From Pseudanabaena frigida (lineage in GTDB: Bacteria > Cyanobacteriota > Cyanobacteriia > Pseudanabaenales > Pseudanabaenaceae), in the NCBI GenBank assembly GCA_003242085.1, contig QBML01000010.1, positions 1-41,982 of the forward strand: a stretch of 41,982 bases of DNA. Direction: 5' to 3'. Each line of letters opens with the position of its first letter. Position 1 is the stretch's first letter. The position numbers and the translations under genes were made by a program. The notes below the pieces were generated by a model, which did no database searches, was not told the origin of the DNA, and saw nothing but the letters and a program-made list of their open reading frames with translations. Of the stretch, positions 1 through 8,392 are shown piece by piece.

Positions 1-8
1 ACATCGTT

Positions 9-27
9 GGCTGAGCGGAGTAGAAGC
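9..27. repeat. Short dispersed motif, copy 1
   Basis: The motif GGCTGAGCGGAGTAGAAGC closely resembles AGCTGAGCGTAGTCGAAGC at 20888-20906. A shorter relative, TAGCTGAACGAAGC, lies at 29291-29304. All three copies are intergenic. Nothing else was recognised in bases 1-100, which lie downstream of the minus-strand mnmG gene. Confidence 0.4.
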
Positions 28-102
28 CCTATTTTTCCTATTTGAATTGTCTATATTTCAAATTACATAGCAATGAAACAGATAGCTAGGACAAATCAAA
101 AT

Positions 103-147
103 CCAAAACACAAGTGGCGGCGCAAAGCGCCGCCACTTGTGTTTTGG
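103..147 (-). terminator. Perfect 21-bp hairpin downstream of mnmG
   Basis: The arms 103-123 and 127-147 are perfect reverse complements around an AAA loop, with a GGCGGCGC neck. It lies about 80 bases past the mnmG stop and reads into a TTTTG arm on the minus strand, so it could terminate mnmG. The block to its left (CATAGCAATG at 66-75, GCTAGGACA at 85-93) recurs beside the hairpin at 5602-5656, so this may be a mobile palindrome rather than a dedicated terminator. Confidence 0.6.
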
Positions 148-227
148 GTTAAGTAACCCTTTCATTGATGTAGGTTTTGAGTTCTTTAAATGATGCTACT
201 ATTTGTAGAACTGTTATAACTTTTCAT

Positions 228-2174
228 TTATTTTGTTCTTGCCGTAAGGCGATGCTGAATCTCCAGATAGACTAGCAATGCATTCACATCTGCAGGGTTG
301 ACCCCACCGATACGACTAGCCTGTCCAATGGTCATCGGACGGATTTTACTTAACTTCTCTCTCGATTCTTTAGAAAGAGTCTCGATCGAATTGTAATCAA
401 TATCAGTTGGTAATTTGCGATCGCTATGTTTAGCAACCTCCTCGATCTGATGCTCTTGACGTTGGATATAGCCCACATACTTCACTTCAATTTCCGCAGC
501 CAAACGTTCAAAGCGATTCAAATTTGGATCGGCTAAACCATAGTAAATCAATTCCGCATAGTTAAACTTAGGACGACGTAACAGATCCGAAAGCGAAATT
601 GCTCCACGAATTATTTCTCCTGTCTCGGCGGTGATTCTTTGCCCAAGTTCATCTTTCTCTTTAACGCGAGTTCCATTCAGACGTTCCACTTCAGCATAAA
701 CGCGCTCTTGCTTGTCGCAGAACAATTGCCAACGGCGATCGTCTACTAATCCGATCTCGCGTCCAATCGGAGTAAGTCTGCGATCGGCATTGTCCGATCG
801 CAAAATCAAGCGATATTCAGAACGACTGGTCAACATCCGATAGGGTTCGCGCAATTCCTTCGTGCAAAGATCGTCGATCAGTGTACCGATATAGCTACTA
901 GCGCGAGGTAATACCACCATCTCTTTACCCTTCGCAAATAGGGCCGCATTCATCCCCGCAATCAATCCCTGTGCGGCGGCTTCTTCGTAACCAGTAGTTC
1001 CATTAATCTGACCCGCACAAAACAGCCCTTCAATCAACTTCGTCATCAAAGTGGGATAGCACTGAGTCGCAGGAATATAGTCATATTCAACCGCATAGGC
1101 AGCACGAAGCATATGACAATTTTCTAACCCAGGGAGAGTTCTCAACATTTGCAATTGAATATTCTCAGGCATTCCCGTTGAGAAGCCTTGAATATAAAGC
1201 TCAGGAATCGTCCGACCTTCTGGCTCGATAAAAATTTGATGACTCTCTTTATCGGCAAAGCGCACAATTTTATCTTCGATGCTCGGACAATAACGCGGCC
1301 CCTTTGCATCGATAAAGCCACCATAGACAGGCGTAAGGTGCAGATTCTCACGAATGATACGATGGGTTTCGGCAGTAGTACGAGTTAAATAGCAATTCAT
1401 TTGCTCGCGTTCTACCCATGCACTCGGATCGAAACTGAACCAGTTATGCTCAGTATCCGAAGGTTGCACTTCCATTTTGCTATAGTCTACGCTGCGGCGA
1501 TCGACTCTTGCTGGTGTGCCTGTTTTGAGGCGATCGGTGACAAATCCCAAGGCATTAAGAGTTTCTGTAAGTCCCGCAACCGCAAACTCACCAGCCCGAC
1601 CGGCGGACATGGAGCGATTGCCTACCCAGATTTTGCCATTAAGAAATGTGCCTGTGGTCAGGATGACGGCTTTGCAAGCATAACCAACACCAAACTGAGT
1701 TTCAACGCCGATAATTCCTTGGTTCGCGTCCAGCAAAACATTAATTACCGTTCCTTCACGAACGGAGAGATTTGGCTCATTCTCAACTACCTGCTTCATT
1801 TCCGCAGCATATTCGCGCTTGTCGGTTTGCGCTCGCAATGCCCAGACTGCAGGCCCCCTCGAACTGTTGAGGATGCGTTTTTGTAAATAGGTGCGATCGG
1901 TGATTTTGCCAATTTCGCCGCCGAGGGCATCGACTTCATGGACGAGTTGTGATTTGGCGGGCCCCCCAACGGCGGGATTACAGGGTTGCCATGCAATGCG
2001 ATCGAGGTTGAGGGTGAGGAGTAAAGTTTTGCAGCCCATTCTTGCCGAGGCGAGGGCGGCTTCACAACCTGCATGTCCTGCACCAACGACAACCACCTCA
2101 AACTCATCAAGGAATTGCACTTGATTGGGTACTTGATTAGCTGAATTGATTACACCCTGTATATTCTCGCTCAT
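228..2174 (-). CDS. mnmG: tRNA uridine-5-carboxymethylaminomethyl(34) synthesis enzyme MnmG
   Basis: MnmG (GidA) is the FAD protein that, with the GTPase MnmE, installs the carboxymethylaminomethyl group on wobble U34 of certain tRNAs in the cytoplasm. The 648-residue product is close to the usual family length. An N-terminal FAD/Rossmann motif [12 protein letters not shown] lies near residues 30-41. The family signatures [29 protein letters not shown] and the C-terminal [19 protein letters not shown] are all present. The ATG at 2174 is the only early start that includes the full N-terminus. The first 20 or so residues before the FAD fold form a short extension. It stands alone, with a hairpin at 103-147 beyond its 3' end. 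No frameshift or missing motif was seen. Confidence 0.97.
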   Translation of the reverse strand: MSENIQGVINSANQVPNQVQFLDEFEVVVVGAGHAGCEAALASARMGCKTLLLTLNLDRIAWQPCNPAVGGPAKSQLVHEVDALGGEIGKITDRTYLQKRILNSSRGPAVWALRAQTDKREYAAEMKQVVENEPNLSVREGTVINVLLDANQGIIGVETQFGVGYACKAVILTTGTFLNGKIWVGNRSMSAGRAGEFAVAGLTETLNALGFVTDRLKTGTPARVDRRSVDYSKMEVQPSDTEHNWFSFDPSAWVEREQMNCYLTRTTAETHRIIRENLHLTPVYGGFIDAKGPRYCPSIEDKIVRFADKESHQIFIEPEGRTIPELYIQGFSTGMPENIQLQMLRTLPGLENCHMLRAAYAVEYDYIPATQCYPTLMTKLIEGLFCAGQINGTTGYEEAAAQGLIAGMNAALFAKGKEMVVLPRASSYIGTLIDDLCTKELREPYRMLTSRSEYRLILRSDNADRRLTPIGREIGLVDDRRWQLFCDKQERVYAEVERLNGTRVKEKDELGQRITAETGEIIRGAISLSDLLRRPKFNYAELIYYGLADPNLNRFERLAAEIEVKYVGYIQRQEHQIEEVAKHSDRKLPTDIDYNSIETLSKESREKLSKIRPMTIGQASRIGGVNPADVNALLVYLEIQHRLTARTK

Positions 2175-2305
2175 TGTTTGACAGACCAGACCAACAAAAC
2201 TCTATTCTATAGCGATCGCTCGTAAAGTTGTACTAAGTATAAGTAAACTTAAAACCTAGAACCATTTACCGAGCTAATTAATTGCCAGAATAGGCGTTAC
2301 CAAAA

Positions 2306-2350
2306 TAGATTAGTTAAAAGTTTTGCCAAGCAAAACTTTTAACTAATCTA
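2306..2350 (-). terminator. Perfect 21-bp hairpin, terminator of the 2358-3362 gene
   Basis: The arms 2306-2326 and 2330-2350 pair perfectly around a CAA loop. The hairpin begins 7 bases after the stop of the minus-strand gene at 2358-3362 and lies between it and the mnmG promoter region. The minus-strand copy ends with AACTAATCTA rather than a T-run, so intrinsic termination is likely but not textbook. Confidence 0.6.
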
Positions 2351-2357
2351 TTAATCT

Positions 2358-3362
2358 TCATTTCTCTGCAAAGCGTTGTAAAGTTTTGGCAATCCTCTGT
2401 GCATTTTCGACATCTCCCCGATCGCGATACAACCCTTCTGCTCGACGATAGGCATTTACGAACTCTTCTTCAGAAGAATTCTTCTGCAATGCTGATAACA
2501 TTGCAAATTGTTCCCATGCCTTGGGATCTTCTGGAGATTCACGGATTTTCTCCCGCCAAATTGCTAGCTCTTCCTGCCTAGTTTGGTCGCTAGAAAATAT
2601 CATCTTTCCTACGGTCTTCAGCATATCTTTCACTTCTGATATTGCCTCTGCTTTTTGTTGCTGAATTTCTGATTCCGTTGGAATCCGAAATTCTTTTAGC
2701 CACTTATCAATATCATGAGTTGATAAGCCCAAAATCTCTCTAATAGAACGTAAAAGTTCTTGATGATGTTTTAACGCAGTTAAATTTGCAACGGTTTTAT
2801 AATGTTCTGAAGAGAATCTACTCAAGGTAATGGTTTCTTGCTGCGAAAATCCTAAAATTTTTTGTTTATCTAAAAGAAGACTAAGCGTCATCGTAATTCC
2901 ATCACCTTCATATTCTTGCAACTTAACTTCTTGAATCCTTTCAAAGGGAATCATCCTTACAGACTTGCGCCCAAAAACATTCATTGTGTGAATTACAAAC
3001 TGTCTCTGAAGGCGATCGAAAGTAAAAGTTGTATAACCGCTTACCCAAGCCGCTTTTCCTGTAAAACAAGCGATCGATACCGCGCACAATCCCCAAATCG
3101 CAGCAATAACAACTTTGGTAATCCAATGATTCTGTAATAATGGCGCAGTTGTACTTAAAGCCGCCAAAATGCAGAACATGATGAGGAAAGCTAGAAAAAT
3201 AGCTAAAAGTAGACTTAAAATCGCAAATATGACTAATCCTAACCAAGCTGTGCGCATTGATTGTTTGCGAGAACAGATTGGTTGTAAAACTAACTCGGTT
3301 GAGGTTGTCGCTACAATGCCATATACCGAATCATTTCTGCCCGACGTACTATTCTCCATCAT
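2358..3362 (-). CDS. Membrane protein with two N-terminal helices and a TPR-like C-terminus
   Basis: This 334-residue protein is not recognised as a named family. After a short polar N-terminus there are two strongly hydrophobic segments (about residues 40-70 and 82-108). A basic, beta-like domain follows (FTFDRLQRQFVI, MIPFERIQEVKL) that resembles the bacterial PH-like fold seen after paired helices in other membrane proteins. The last 100 residues are charged and helical and read like one or two TPR-type helix pairs (ESPEDPKAWEQFAMLSAL, EFVNAYRRAEGLYRDRGDVENAQRIAKTL). It is divergent from the kinase-GUN4 gene across a 340-base gap, so shared regulation is possible. The start could be the first or second of two adjacent ATGs. 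PH-like and TPR assignments are inference from residue pattern. Confidence 0.7.
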   Translation of the reverse strand: MMENSTSGRNDSVYGIVATTSTELVLQPICSRKQSMRTAWLGLVIFAILSLLLAIFLAFLIMFCILAALSTTAPLLQNHWITKVVIAAIWGLCAVSIACFTGKAAWVSGYTTFTFDRLQRQFVIHTMNVFGRKSVRMIPFERIQEVKLQEYEGDGITMTLSLLLDKQKILGFSQQETITLSRFSSEHYKTVANLTALKHHQELLRSIREILGLSTHDIDKWLKEFRIPTESEIQQQKAEAISEVKDMLKTVGKMIFSSDQTRQEELAIWREKIRESPEDPKAWEQFAMLSALQKNSSEEEFVNAYRRAEGLYRDRGDVENAQRIAKTLQRFAEK

Positions 3363-3690
3363 GTTATTAAATAGCTAAAAACAACAAACGTCTAAATCTA
3401 TCCTTCCCAAAAAACAAATCAAATTGGCATCTTCCCAAAGTAGTAGTGGTTATTTATACTGATGGCAGCGATTTTCATCAAGCAAAGTTGAGATTGCAAT
3501 ACCTAATAAAATCTTGCTATCTTCAGTACTACCTATGAAATAAGGCTTTTAAATAATTTTTGTGTAAGTCCTGCTTTATAAGTAAATCGATCGCATTCTT
3601 TAGCTTTTAATGTCGGATTCACTAAATAAACACAAATATATAGGAAAACTTGCCATAAAATAGAACATACGCTTAGCACCCACTCTAATT

Positions 3691-3696
3691 TATAAT
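3691..3696 (+). promoter_or_regulatory. Candidate -10 box TATAAT just before the kinase start
   Basis: A consensus TATAAT ends 6 bases before the ATG at 3703. If used, transcription would begin at or very near the start codon and give a leaderless message. No clear -35 box at the usual spacing and no Shine-Dalgarno sequence were seen. The rest of the 3363-3702 gap is AT-rich and holds no ORF or repeat that I could support. Confidence 0.35.
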
Positions 3697-3702
3697 GCCA
3701 CC

Positions 3703-5247
3703 ATGCTAGGCAAGCTCCTCGACCGAAGATATCGTATTATTAAAGAACTTGCAGAAGGTGGATTTTCACAGACATACCTTGCTGAAGATACGCGCTTGCC
3801 CAAAAATCCACAATGCGTCGTCAAGCATCTCAATCCCACTATTGACGATCCAGTTTTTACTCAAAAAGCTTTGGAACTATTTAAGGCGGAAGCAGAAACC
3901 TTGCAAGAGCTGGGAAGACACGATCTAATTCCTCAGCTTTATGCATATTTTCAAGAGAACAAAGAATTCTATCTAGTTCAAGAATATATTGCAGGGCATC
4001 CTCTTAGTACAGAAATGCCTCCTGGTAGTCAAATGGCAGAAGCCAGAGTAGCCCACATGATCAAAGAAGTTTTAGAAATACTACGATTTGTCCATACATA
4101 CAGCGTAATTCATCGGGATATTAAGCCGAGTAATTTGATTCGTCGTCATAGTGACGGAAAGTTAGTCCTAATTGATTTTGGAACCGTAAAGCAAGTGCAG
4201 ATGGAAGTTGCCAGTGCCCATTATAAAGCTAAGGTGACCCTACCAATTGGCACTCCTGGATATATGTCCTACGAGCAAGAACGCGGACAATCTGTTGCTT
4301 GTAGTGATATCTATTCATTGGGTATGGTTGCTTTGCAAGCACTTACTGGTAAGCATCCTAGTCAATTCCCTAGAGATCGTGATAATGAAATTATTTGGCG
4401 TAGATACGTCAAAGTTGGGCGCGAATTTGCAGCAGTGTTAGATCGGATGACGCGCTGCAATCCTCGCGATCGCTATCAAACCGTTGACGAAGTGCTCAAG
4501 GATATCGCAAAACTCCCCAAATTAAGTACTGACTCTCCCAGAATTACCGACGATCGCATAGATAATCGCCAAAGTAAACCTGCTCTTTGGTTACTACCTG
4601 CGGCGATCTTGTTATTGATACTAGCCAGTGGAATTTACCTGTTTAGTATCGGTTGGAATCCTTTTAAAGAAACTGTACCTAACTCTACGCCGACTTCTAG
4701 TTCTACAGAGCCAACTGCTCTGCCTACACCTATAGTCTCTTCCTCACCGCAGCCTGAATTTACCTCTGTTCCAGAGAATAAAACTAGTTACGATCGACTG
4801 ATTGTCTATTTAAAAGAAAAAAATTGGAAAGATGCGGATAATGAAACGTATCTATTGCTTCTGAAAGCCGCAGGAAAACAATCTTTCAATGATGGAAGTT
4901 TTCATCCTGATGAATTTAATCGAATTACTTGTGCGGATTTAGTTCTAATCGATCAACTATGGACTCAAGCCAGTAACGGTAAGCAGGGATTAACTGCACA
5001 AAAAAAGATTTATGAAGATTCTGGTAAAGATATTCGTAAGACCTATGAAAGCACTGGCTGGTTCAGTTCTTCTGGCGAACTTGCGATCGAGACTGCCTAT
5101 AATCGCCAAACTTCTCGCTGGGATTACATTGAAGGTCGTCAGCCTAACTTCAAATCTCCCCCTATTGGTCATCTGCCTTTTTTGCTCCGAGATCCATTAA
5201 GTAAAAATTTAGAACGCATGACGACTCTATATCGATGTTCATCCTAA
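3703..5247 (+). CDS. Membrane-anchored Ser/Thr protein kinase fused to a GUN4 domain
   Basis: The 514-residue protein joins three parts. Residues 1-270 are a Hanks-type kinase with a glycine-rich loop (LAEGGFSQTYLA), a lysine in CVVKHL, HRDIKPSN, DFGTVK and GTPGYMSYEQ, so it should be catalytically active. Residues about 293-316 form one transmembrane helix, followed by a Ser/Thr/Pro-rich linker. Residues about 363-505 match GUN4: YDRLIVYLKEKNWKDAD, ETYLLLLKAAG, DLVLIDQLWTQASNGKQG and the GHLPFLL stretch. GUN4 binds protoporphyrin IX and Mg-protoporphyrin and activates Mg-chelatase. Here it probably senses a tetrapyrrole or another ligand outside the membrane and signals to the kinase, which is inference. 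The start is ATG 3703, next to a TATAAT. It is monocistronic, with a hairpin at 5308-5338. Confidence 0.92.
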   Translation: MLGKLLDRRYRIIKELAEGGFSQTYLAEDTRLPKNPQCVVKHLNPTIDDPVFTQKALELFKAEAETLQELGRHDLIPQLYAYFQENKEFYLVQEYIAGHPLSTEMPPGSQMAEARVAHMIKEVLEILRFVHTYSVIHRDIKPSNLIRRHSDGKLVLIDFGTVKQVQMEVASAHYKAKVTLPIGTPGYMSYEQERGQSVACSDIYSLGMVALQALTGKHPSQFPRDRDNEIIWRRYVKVGREFAAVLDRMTRCNPRDRYQTVDEVLKDIAKLPKLSTDSPRITDDRIDNRQSKPALWLLPAAILLLILASGIYLFSIGWNPFKETVPNSTPTSSSTEPTALPTPIVSSSPQPEFTSVPENKTSYDRLIVYLKEKNWKDADNETYLLLLKAAGKQSFNDGSFHPDEFNRITCADLVLIDQLWTQASNGKQGLTAQKKIYEDSGKDIRKTYESTGWFSSSGELAIETAYNRQTSRWDYIEGRQPNFKSPPIGHLPFLLRDPLSKNLERMTTLYRCSS

Positions 5248-5307
5248 AATATGCTATTCTGCGTTTATGGGAATAGGCAAATCAAAATTTACTAAATAGT
5301 GATCAGA

Positions 5308-5338
5308 AGGATAGGCGGTGCTTTGCGCGGCCTATCCT
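5308..5338 (+). terminator. Hairpin downstream of the kinase-GUN4 gene
   Basis: AGGATAGGC (5308-5316) pairs with GCCTATCCT (5330-5338). The inner stem continues with one mismatch and one wobble to a TTT loop at 5322-5324. It lies about 60 bases after the kinase stop and is not followed by a T-run. Confidence 0.45.
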
Positions 5339-5536
5339 CTCCCTAATAAATATATATGCATGGGAATATGCGTAACCAATTTCATAATGGAATATTTATG
5401 TCACATTCTGCATATCTTTAGGAATGCTTCTGTTCTGTGCTCCCCCATAGAAAGAAGCAGGTTGTAAGGTGCAGTTATTTATCGCTACATATTTAAAATA
5501 ATTGCGCCTTGCTTTGTTATTACAGTGCTTTACTCT

Positions 5537-5587
5537 CAAGAAATTTTAAGAACCTGTTGCAAAGCAACAGGTTCTTAAAATTTCTTG
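5537..5587. repeat. Perfect 24-bp palindrome with AAA loop
   Basis: The arms 5537-5560 and 5564-5587 are exact reverse complements around AAA. It sits in the 448-base gap between the kinase (+) and the hydrolase (-), which are convergent, so it could act as a terminator for either. A second long hairpin follows at 5602-5656. Apart from these two and the hairpin at 5308 I see nothing else in the 5248-5695 gap. Confidence 0.6.
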
Positions 5588-5601
5588 TAGTTTGGTTTTT
5601 C

Positions 5602-5656
5602 AAAACCCAAATAAATAGAGGTGGCGCTTCGCGCCGCCTCTATTTATTTGGGTTTT
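5602..5656. repeat. 26-bp palindrome with GCGC neck and TTC loop
   Basis: The arms 5602-5627 and 5631-5656 pair except at T5622, which is a U-G wobble in a plus-strand transcript. It lies 39 bases beyond the stop of the minus-strand hydrolase. Its right flank (TGTCCTAAGC at 5659-5668, CATTGCTATG at 5676-5685) is an inverted copy of the block left of the 103-147 hairpin. This suggests a shared dispersed element. Confidence 0.6.
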
Positions 5657-5695
5657 ATGTCCTAAGCAAAACTTGCATTGCTATGTTTCCAAAAT

Positions 5696-6343
5696 CTAGA
5701 AAAAACCAGATAGCTCATACAGACGACGCAAAATAGACATGATTTTCTTGTCGTAGTTAACATCTTCAGCCCATTTGCCTGAAAGTTGACTCAATAAAGG
5801 CGCAGTGCCACGCTTAATTAGGCTGAAGCGTAAATCGACTAGAGGTAATACTAAAGGTTTGGTTGTGGCATATGCTTTGAGATGTTGGATTTGTGCTCTA
5901 ACGCCAATGCGGCGATCGCTAAAACTATCACCACGCGCACCATTGCCAGTTGCTCCAATTCCCCCAAAATTATTTTGTTCGGGTTTGACATCGCCATCAA
6001 ATTGTAAAAATCCTGTTTCTAAACACATTTGACAAAATGCAATGTCATAGTTGACGCCTTCGATCTCCGCCTCTTCGCGATAAATATTTGGCAAGTCTCC
6101 ATAAAGATTTAGAGGCGCATTATTAATACGTAAAAGTCTTAAAAGTTGAACCTCAGAAGCAATACCATCCCGCATGATGCGATCGATCTGACCAGTAAGT
6201 ACCTGCGAGCAGACTTTTTCTCTGCGGGAGTTGGGTGGGACTGAGAGAAATTCCTGAGCACGAACAGCATCTTGGCATATGCGATCGAAGACAAACAGCG
6301 CGATCGCCCCAGATCCAACTTGAAGAAACTGCTTTCTTCTCAT
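5696..6343 (-). CDS. Exported glucosaminidase-family peptidoglycan hydrolase
   Basis: This 215-residue protein has a basic start (MRRKQF) and a hydrophobic stretch (VGSGAIALFVF), followed by a probable cleavage region near AVRAQEF, so it is likely exported. Residues from about 70 on resemble the mannosyl-glycoprotein endo-beta-N-acetylglucosaminidase domain: YREEAEIEGVNYDIAFCQMCLETGFLQF carries the likely catalytic Glu in LETG, then NNFGGIGATG, and GVRAQIQHLKAYAT. It would cut glycan strands of peptidoglycan. The RR near the start is Tat-like, but the residues between RR and FL do not match the strict motif. A hairpin lies 39 bases downstream. Confidence 0.82.
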   Translation of the reverse strand: MRRKQFLQVGSGAIALFVFDRICQDAVRAQEFLSVPPNSRREKVCSQVLTGQIDRIMRDGIASEVQLLRLLRINNAPLNLYGDLPNIYREEAEIEGVNYDIAFCQMCLETGFLQFDGDVKPEQNNFGGIGATGNGARGDSFSDRRIGVRAQIQHLKAYATTKPLVLPLVDLRFSLIKRGTAPLLSQLSGKWAEDVNYDKKIMSILRRLYELSGFF

Positions 6344-6419
6344 AACTGTTCTGCTATTTCTGATAAATAATTGGGTTACAGCAAAAGATTAGGTGTGGTA
6401 AAGCTTTACACTGCCAACC

Positions 6420-6602
6420 TTAATCTTTAACATCGTTGTAATAAACGTTAAGTAAGTTTTGCTGTTTTTGACAAGGGGGATTTGACGGATATTGGGTTCT
6501 GGGATCGCTGCAACTACGAGGATCTTGTGAGTAAGCGGAAACGCTTGTAGTAAAAGGCAATAACAAAGCTGAAGCAGAAATGACCGACAGTAAAAATTTC
6601 AT
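6420..6602 (-). CDS. Small secreted protein of unknown function
   Basis: This 60-residue ORF starts with MKFLLSVISASALLLPFTTS, a convincing signal peptide with likely cleavage after VSA. The mature part is about 37 residues, polar, proline-rich, with two cysteines (RSCSDP, PPCQK) that could form one disulfide. No Shine-Dalgarno is obvious. It follows the hydrolase on the same strand but upstream of it (77-base gap), so co-transcription is possible. I do not recognise the family. The signal peptide is the main reason to call it real. Confidence 0.5.
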   Translation of the reverse strand: MKFLLSVISASALLLPFTTSVSAYSQDPRSCSDPRTQYPSNPPCQKQQNLLNVYYNDVKD

Positions 6603-6739
6603 GTTTTTGAGCTTCTGAATATGTAAATTAATCTGAGTTTTCTGGATTTAAATGCTTATAGAGACTGGATAAACTTCTAGAGCGTTTGATAGGTTTGTAA
6701 ACCAGCCTAGTTAGACGAGATTTATCAGCAATGCTTACG

Positions 6740-7114
6740 CTAGGAAGAACTAGAAGCATCAAGCTCAAGCTGTCTTGGGGAATGCGAGCTGTCTGTATAG
6801 CGTAAGCCTTTAGAAACAGCGGATATTAGTTCTGGATCTTGGATTGACTCTCTCGCTAAATCAAGAAATAAGCTCTCAATCTTCTGCATTGACTCGATTA
6901 CTCGATGTTTGATTTTGAGGTGTTCTGTTGCTAGCCAAAAAGATTTGGTTTCTTCGGCGGAGCATTCTGACATCAAAAGCTCAATTTCATTAATTAAGTA
7001 ATTTAGTCTGGGCTCACTATCTTTATCTTGTGGCTGTTCCAGATGTTGTTGAACTAATCGAGGTTGGAAATGGTGAGAGTAGATTGGCGGTGTAGGAAAG
7101 GCATCACTTTGCAT
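6740..7114 (-). CDS. Small hypothetical protein, paralogue of the gene at 7124-7537
   Basis: This 124-residue soluble protein is unrecognised. Residues about 37-70 (RLNYLINEIELL, then CSAEE, then FWLA) align with the upstream neighbour, with shared E-I-E, C, EE, FW and L positions. That makes the two genes diverged tandem copies. The rest is a polar N-terminus with many His, Gln and Pro and a Ser-rich tail. It starts 9 bases after the stop of its neighbour, with a strong GGAGG sequence directly between them, so the pair is an operon. No membrane segments or catalytic motif were seen. Confidence 0.65.
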   Translation of the reverse strand: MQSDAFPTPPIYSHHFQPRLVQQHLEQPQDKDSEPRLNYLINEIELLMSECSAEETKSFWLATEHLKIKHRVIESMQKIESLFLDLARESIQDPELISAVSKGLRYTDSSHSPRQLELDASSSS

Positions 7115-7123
7115 ATATCCTCC

Positions 7124-7537
7124 TTATCGCTGTAAGGCATAGCGTGGATAGCCGAGACTAGTTTGCTGTGCTCTAGGGTGATTTGGGCGATCGCCTGAAC
7201 GCTCAAATAGATGATTGGATAGGTGCAGCCTAGGGTATGGCAAGTCGGCTAAAACTTCTAAAATGCGACAAAAATCTCTTTGCTGCCGCCTGCCAGTTAA
7301 AAACTGGGGGACTTCTGAAGGATCTGATTTTTGTAAACATTGGCGTAGGGTGCTGACAGCACTCCAAAAGTTGCACATTTCCTCATAAGTGCAAACTAGT
7401 AAAAATGCCTCAATCTCGCTAAGCAATTGTGAAAAACGTTCAGCAATGCTAGGACGCACAGAACATGGTGCGTCTTTATGTGCTGGGCTAGGTAATAAAT
7501 TAAGGTGACGTTGGGGCAAATGATGGGGTGCGCTCAT
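7124..7537 (-). CDS. Small hypothetical protein, first of a paralogous pair
   Basis: This 137-residue protein has a proline- and histidine-rich N-terminus, a helical core at about residues 34-70 (RFSQLLSEIEAFLL, CTYEE, FWSAVSTLRQCL) shared with the downstream gene, and a basic tail. In the 28 best-aligned positions of the core I count 11 identities with its neighbour. Gene order and the 9-base spacing imply joint expression from the AT-rich gap upstream. The function is unknown. The core is too short to assign a fold by eye. Confidence 0.65.
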   Translation of the reverse strand: MSAPHHLPQRHLNLLPSPAHKDAPCSVRPSIAERFSQLLSEIEAFLLVCTYEEMCNFWSAVSTLRQCLQKSDPSEVPQFLTGRRQQRDFCRILEVLADLPYPRLHLSNHLFERSGDRPNHPRAQQTSLGYPRYALQR

Positions 7538-8392
7538 GTTTCAATGCCTCTATTTGTGAGGGTATATGAGGAAAAGTCGTTTTTTGTCGGAAAACATGAC
7601 TTTCCTCTTGCAATATGCACTTACCAGTGATACAAGATTTAAATATTCTTTATGTGAGGGTAAGTGAGTTAAGTGAGTGGCAAAAGGTATTTAAGAGCGA
7701 TTAAATCGAGTAAATAACCTTTGTTGGCAAATAGCATACGGCTTAAATAGTAATTTGCACACCAGAAAAAATAGTATTTTTTGTCAGTAAAGACATGAAT
7801 AGAAGCAAGAACATATTTTATTTGAATCAAAATTTCTGGCTTTTAATTTATGTGCGATCTATAAATAATTTTATTGGTTTGACTCTTGTTGGTTTATAAA
7901 CTTCTATTGATTCAGATAAGAAGATTTATGGCTATTCAAAAACAAGATTTTTAATTGTTTTGTTTGTAAAAACAATAAATCGTGGTTTGACTGACTAGCT
8001 CTAGAGATTGAAAATATATCTGCAAAGGCTTTCTGGAAAGGTTTATCAGAAAAAACAAGAAAAAATTGGTGTATTTATCAATCAATGTCGGACTAAGTCA
8101 GGATCTGGATAAAAGTTTCAAAAATCTATTGCAAGTACAGAAATATATGTTATTTATCTAGCGTGAAAAAACAAGAATATGTCGATTCAAACATCTGAAA
8201 TTGTTGTAATTAACTGCCGCTTATAAATGCTTGAAAGCTAATTAAGTTTTTTGGATTTTATGGGAATCTGAAATAAATAAAAGCCAACTTTATAAGTAAT
8301 GAAATTAACAACGTTTTTAGGTATTGCTAAGACAAGACCGAGACATTCACCGAGACATTCACCGAGACATTACTTTTAGAGGAGTTACGACC
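7538..8392. other. Long AT-rich divergent intergenic region
   Basis: About 850 bases lie between the divergent small-paralogue operon and the NB-ARC gene. No ORF of convincing quality was found. Visible structure: an imperfect inverted repeat GAGGAAAAGTC (7567-7577) with GACTTTCCTC near 7600, two copies of TGTGAGGGTA (near 7554 and 7653), and a 12-base tandem repeat near the right end. HIP1 octamers are absent, in contrast to the genes around it. It probably holds two promoters, but I cannot place them. Confidence 0.5.
8339..8371 (+). repeat. 12-bp tandem repeat upstream of the NB-ARC start
   Basis: CGAGACATTCAC occurs at 8339-8350 and 8351-8362 and partly at 8363-8371. It lies immediately upstream of the Shine-Dalgarno GGAG and the ATG at 8393. 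An in-frame TTG at 8324 would translate it as a repeated RDIH peptide, but that is unlikely. Confidence 0.7.

Noticed and set aside
1401-1886. 161-codon plus-strand ORF inside mnmG
   Set aside because: It is antisense to the well-conserved mnmG frame and reads as low-quality sequence.
5696-6343. Twin-arginine export signal on the glucosaminidase protein
   Set aside because: The RR is followed by two residues before FL, so it deviates from the strict motif; an ordinary Sec signal fits as well.
8324-8392. TTG start for the NB-ARC protein adding 23 residues
   Set aside because: The extra residues come from the 12-bp tandem repeat, and the ATG at 8393 has a good GGAG site and begins the HTH homology.
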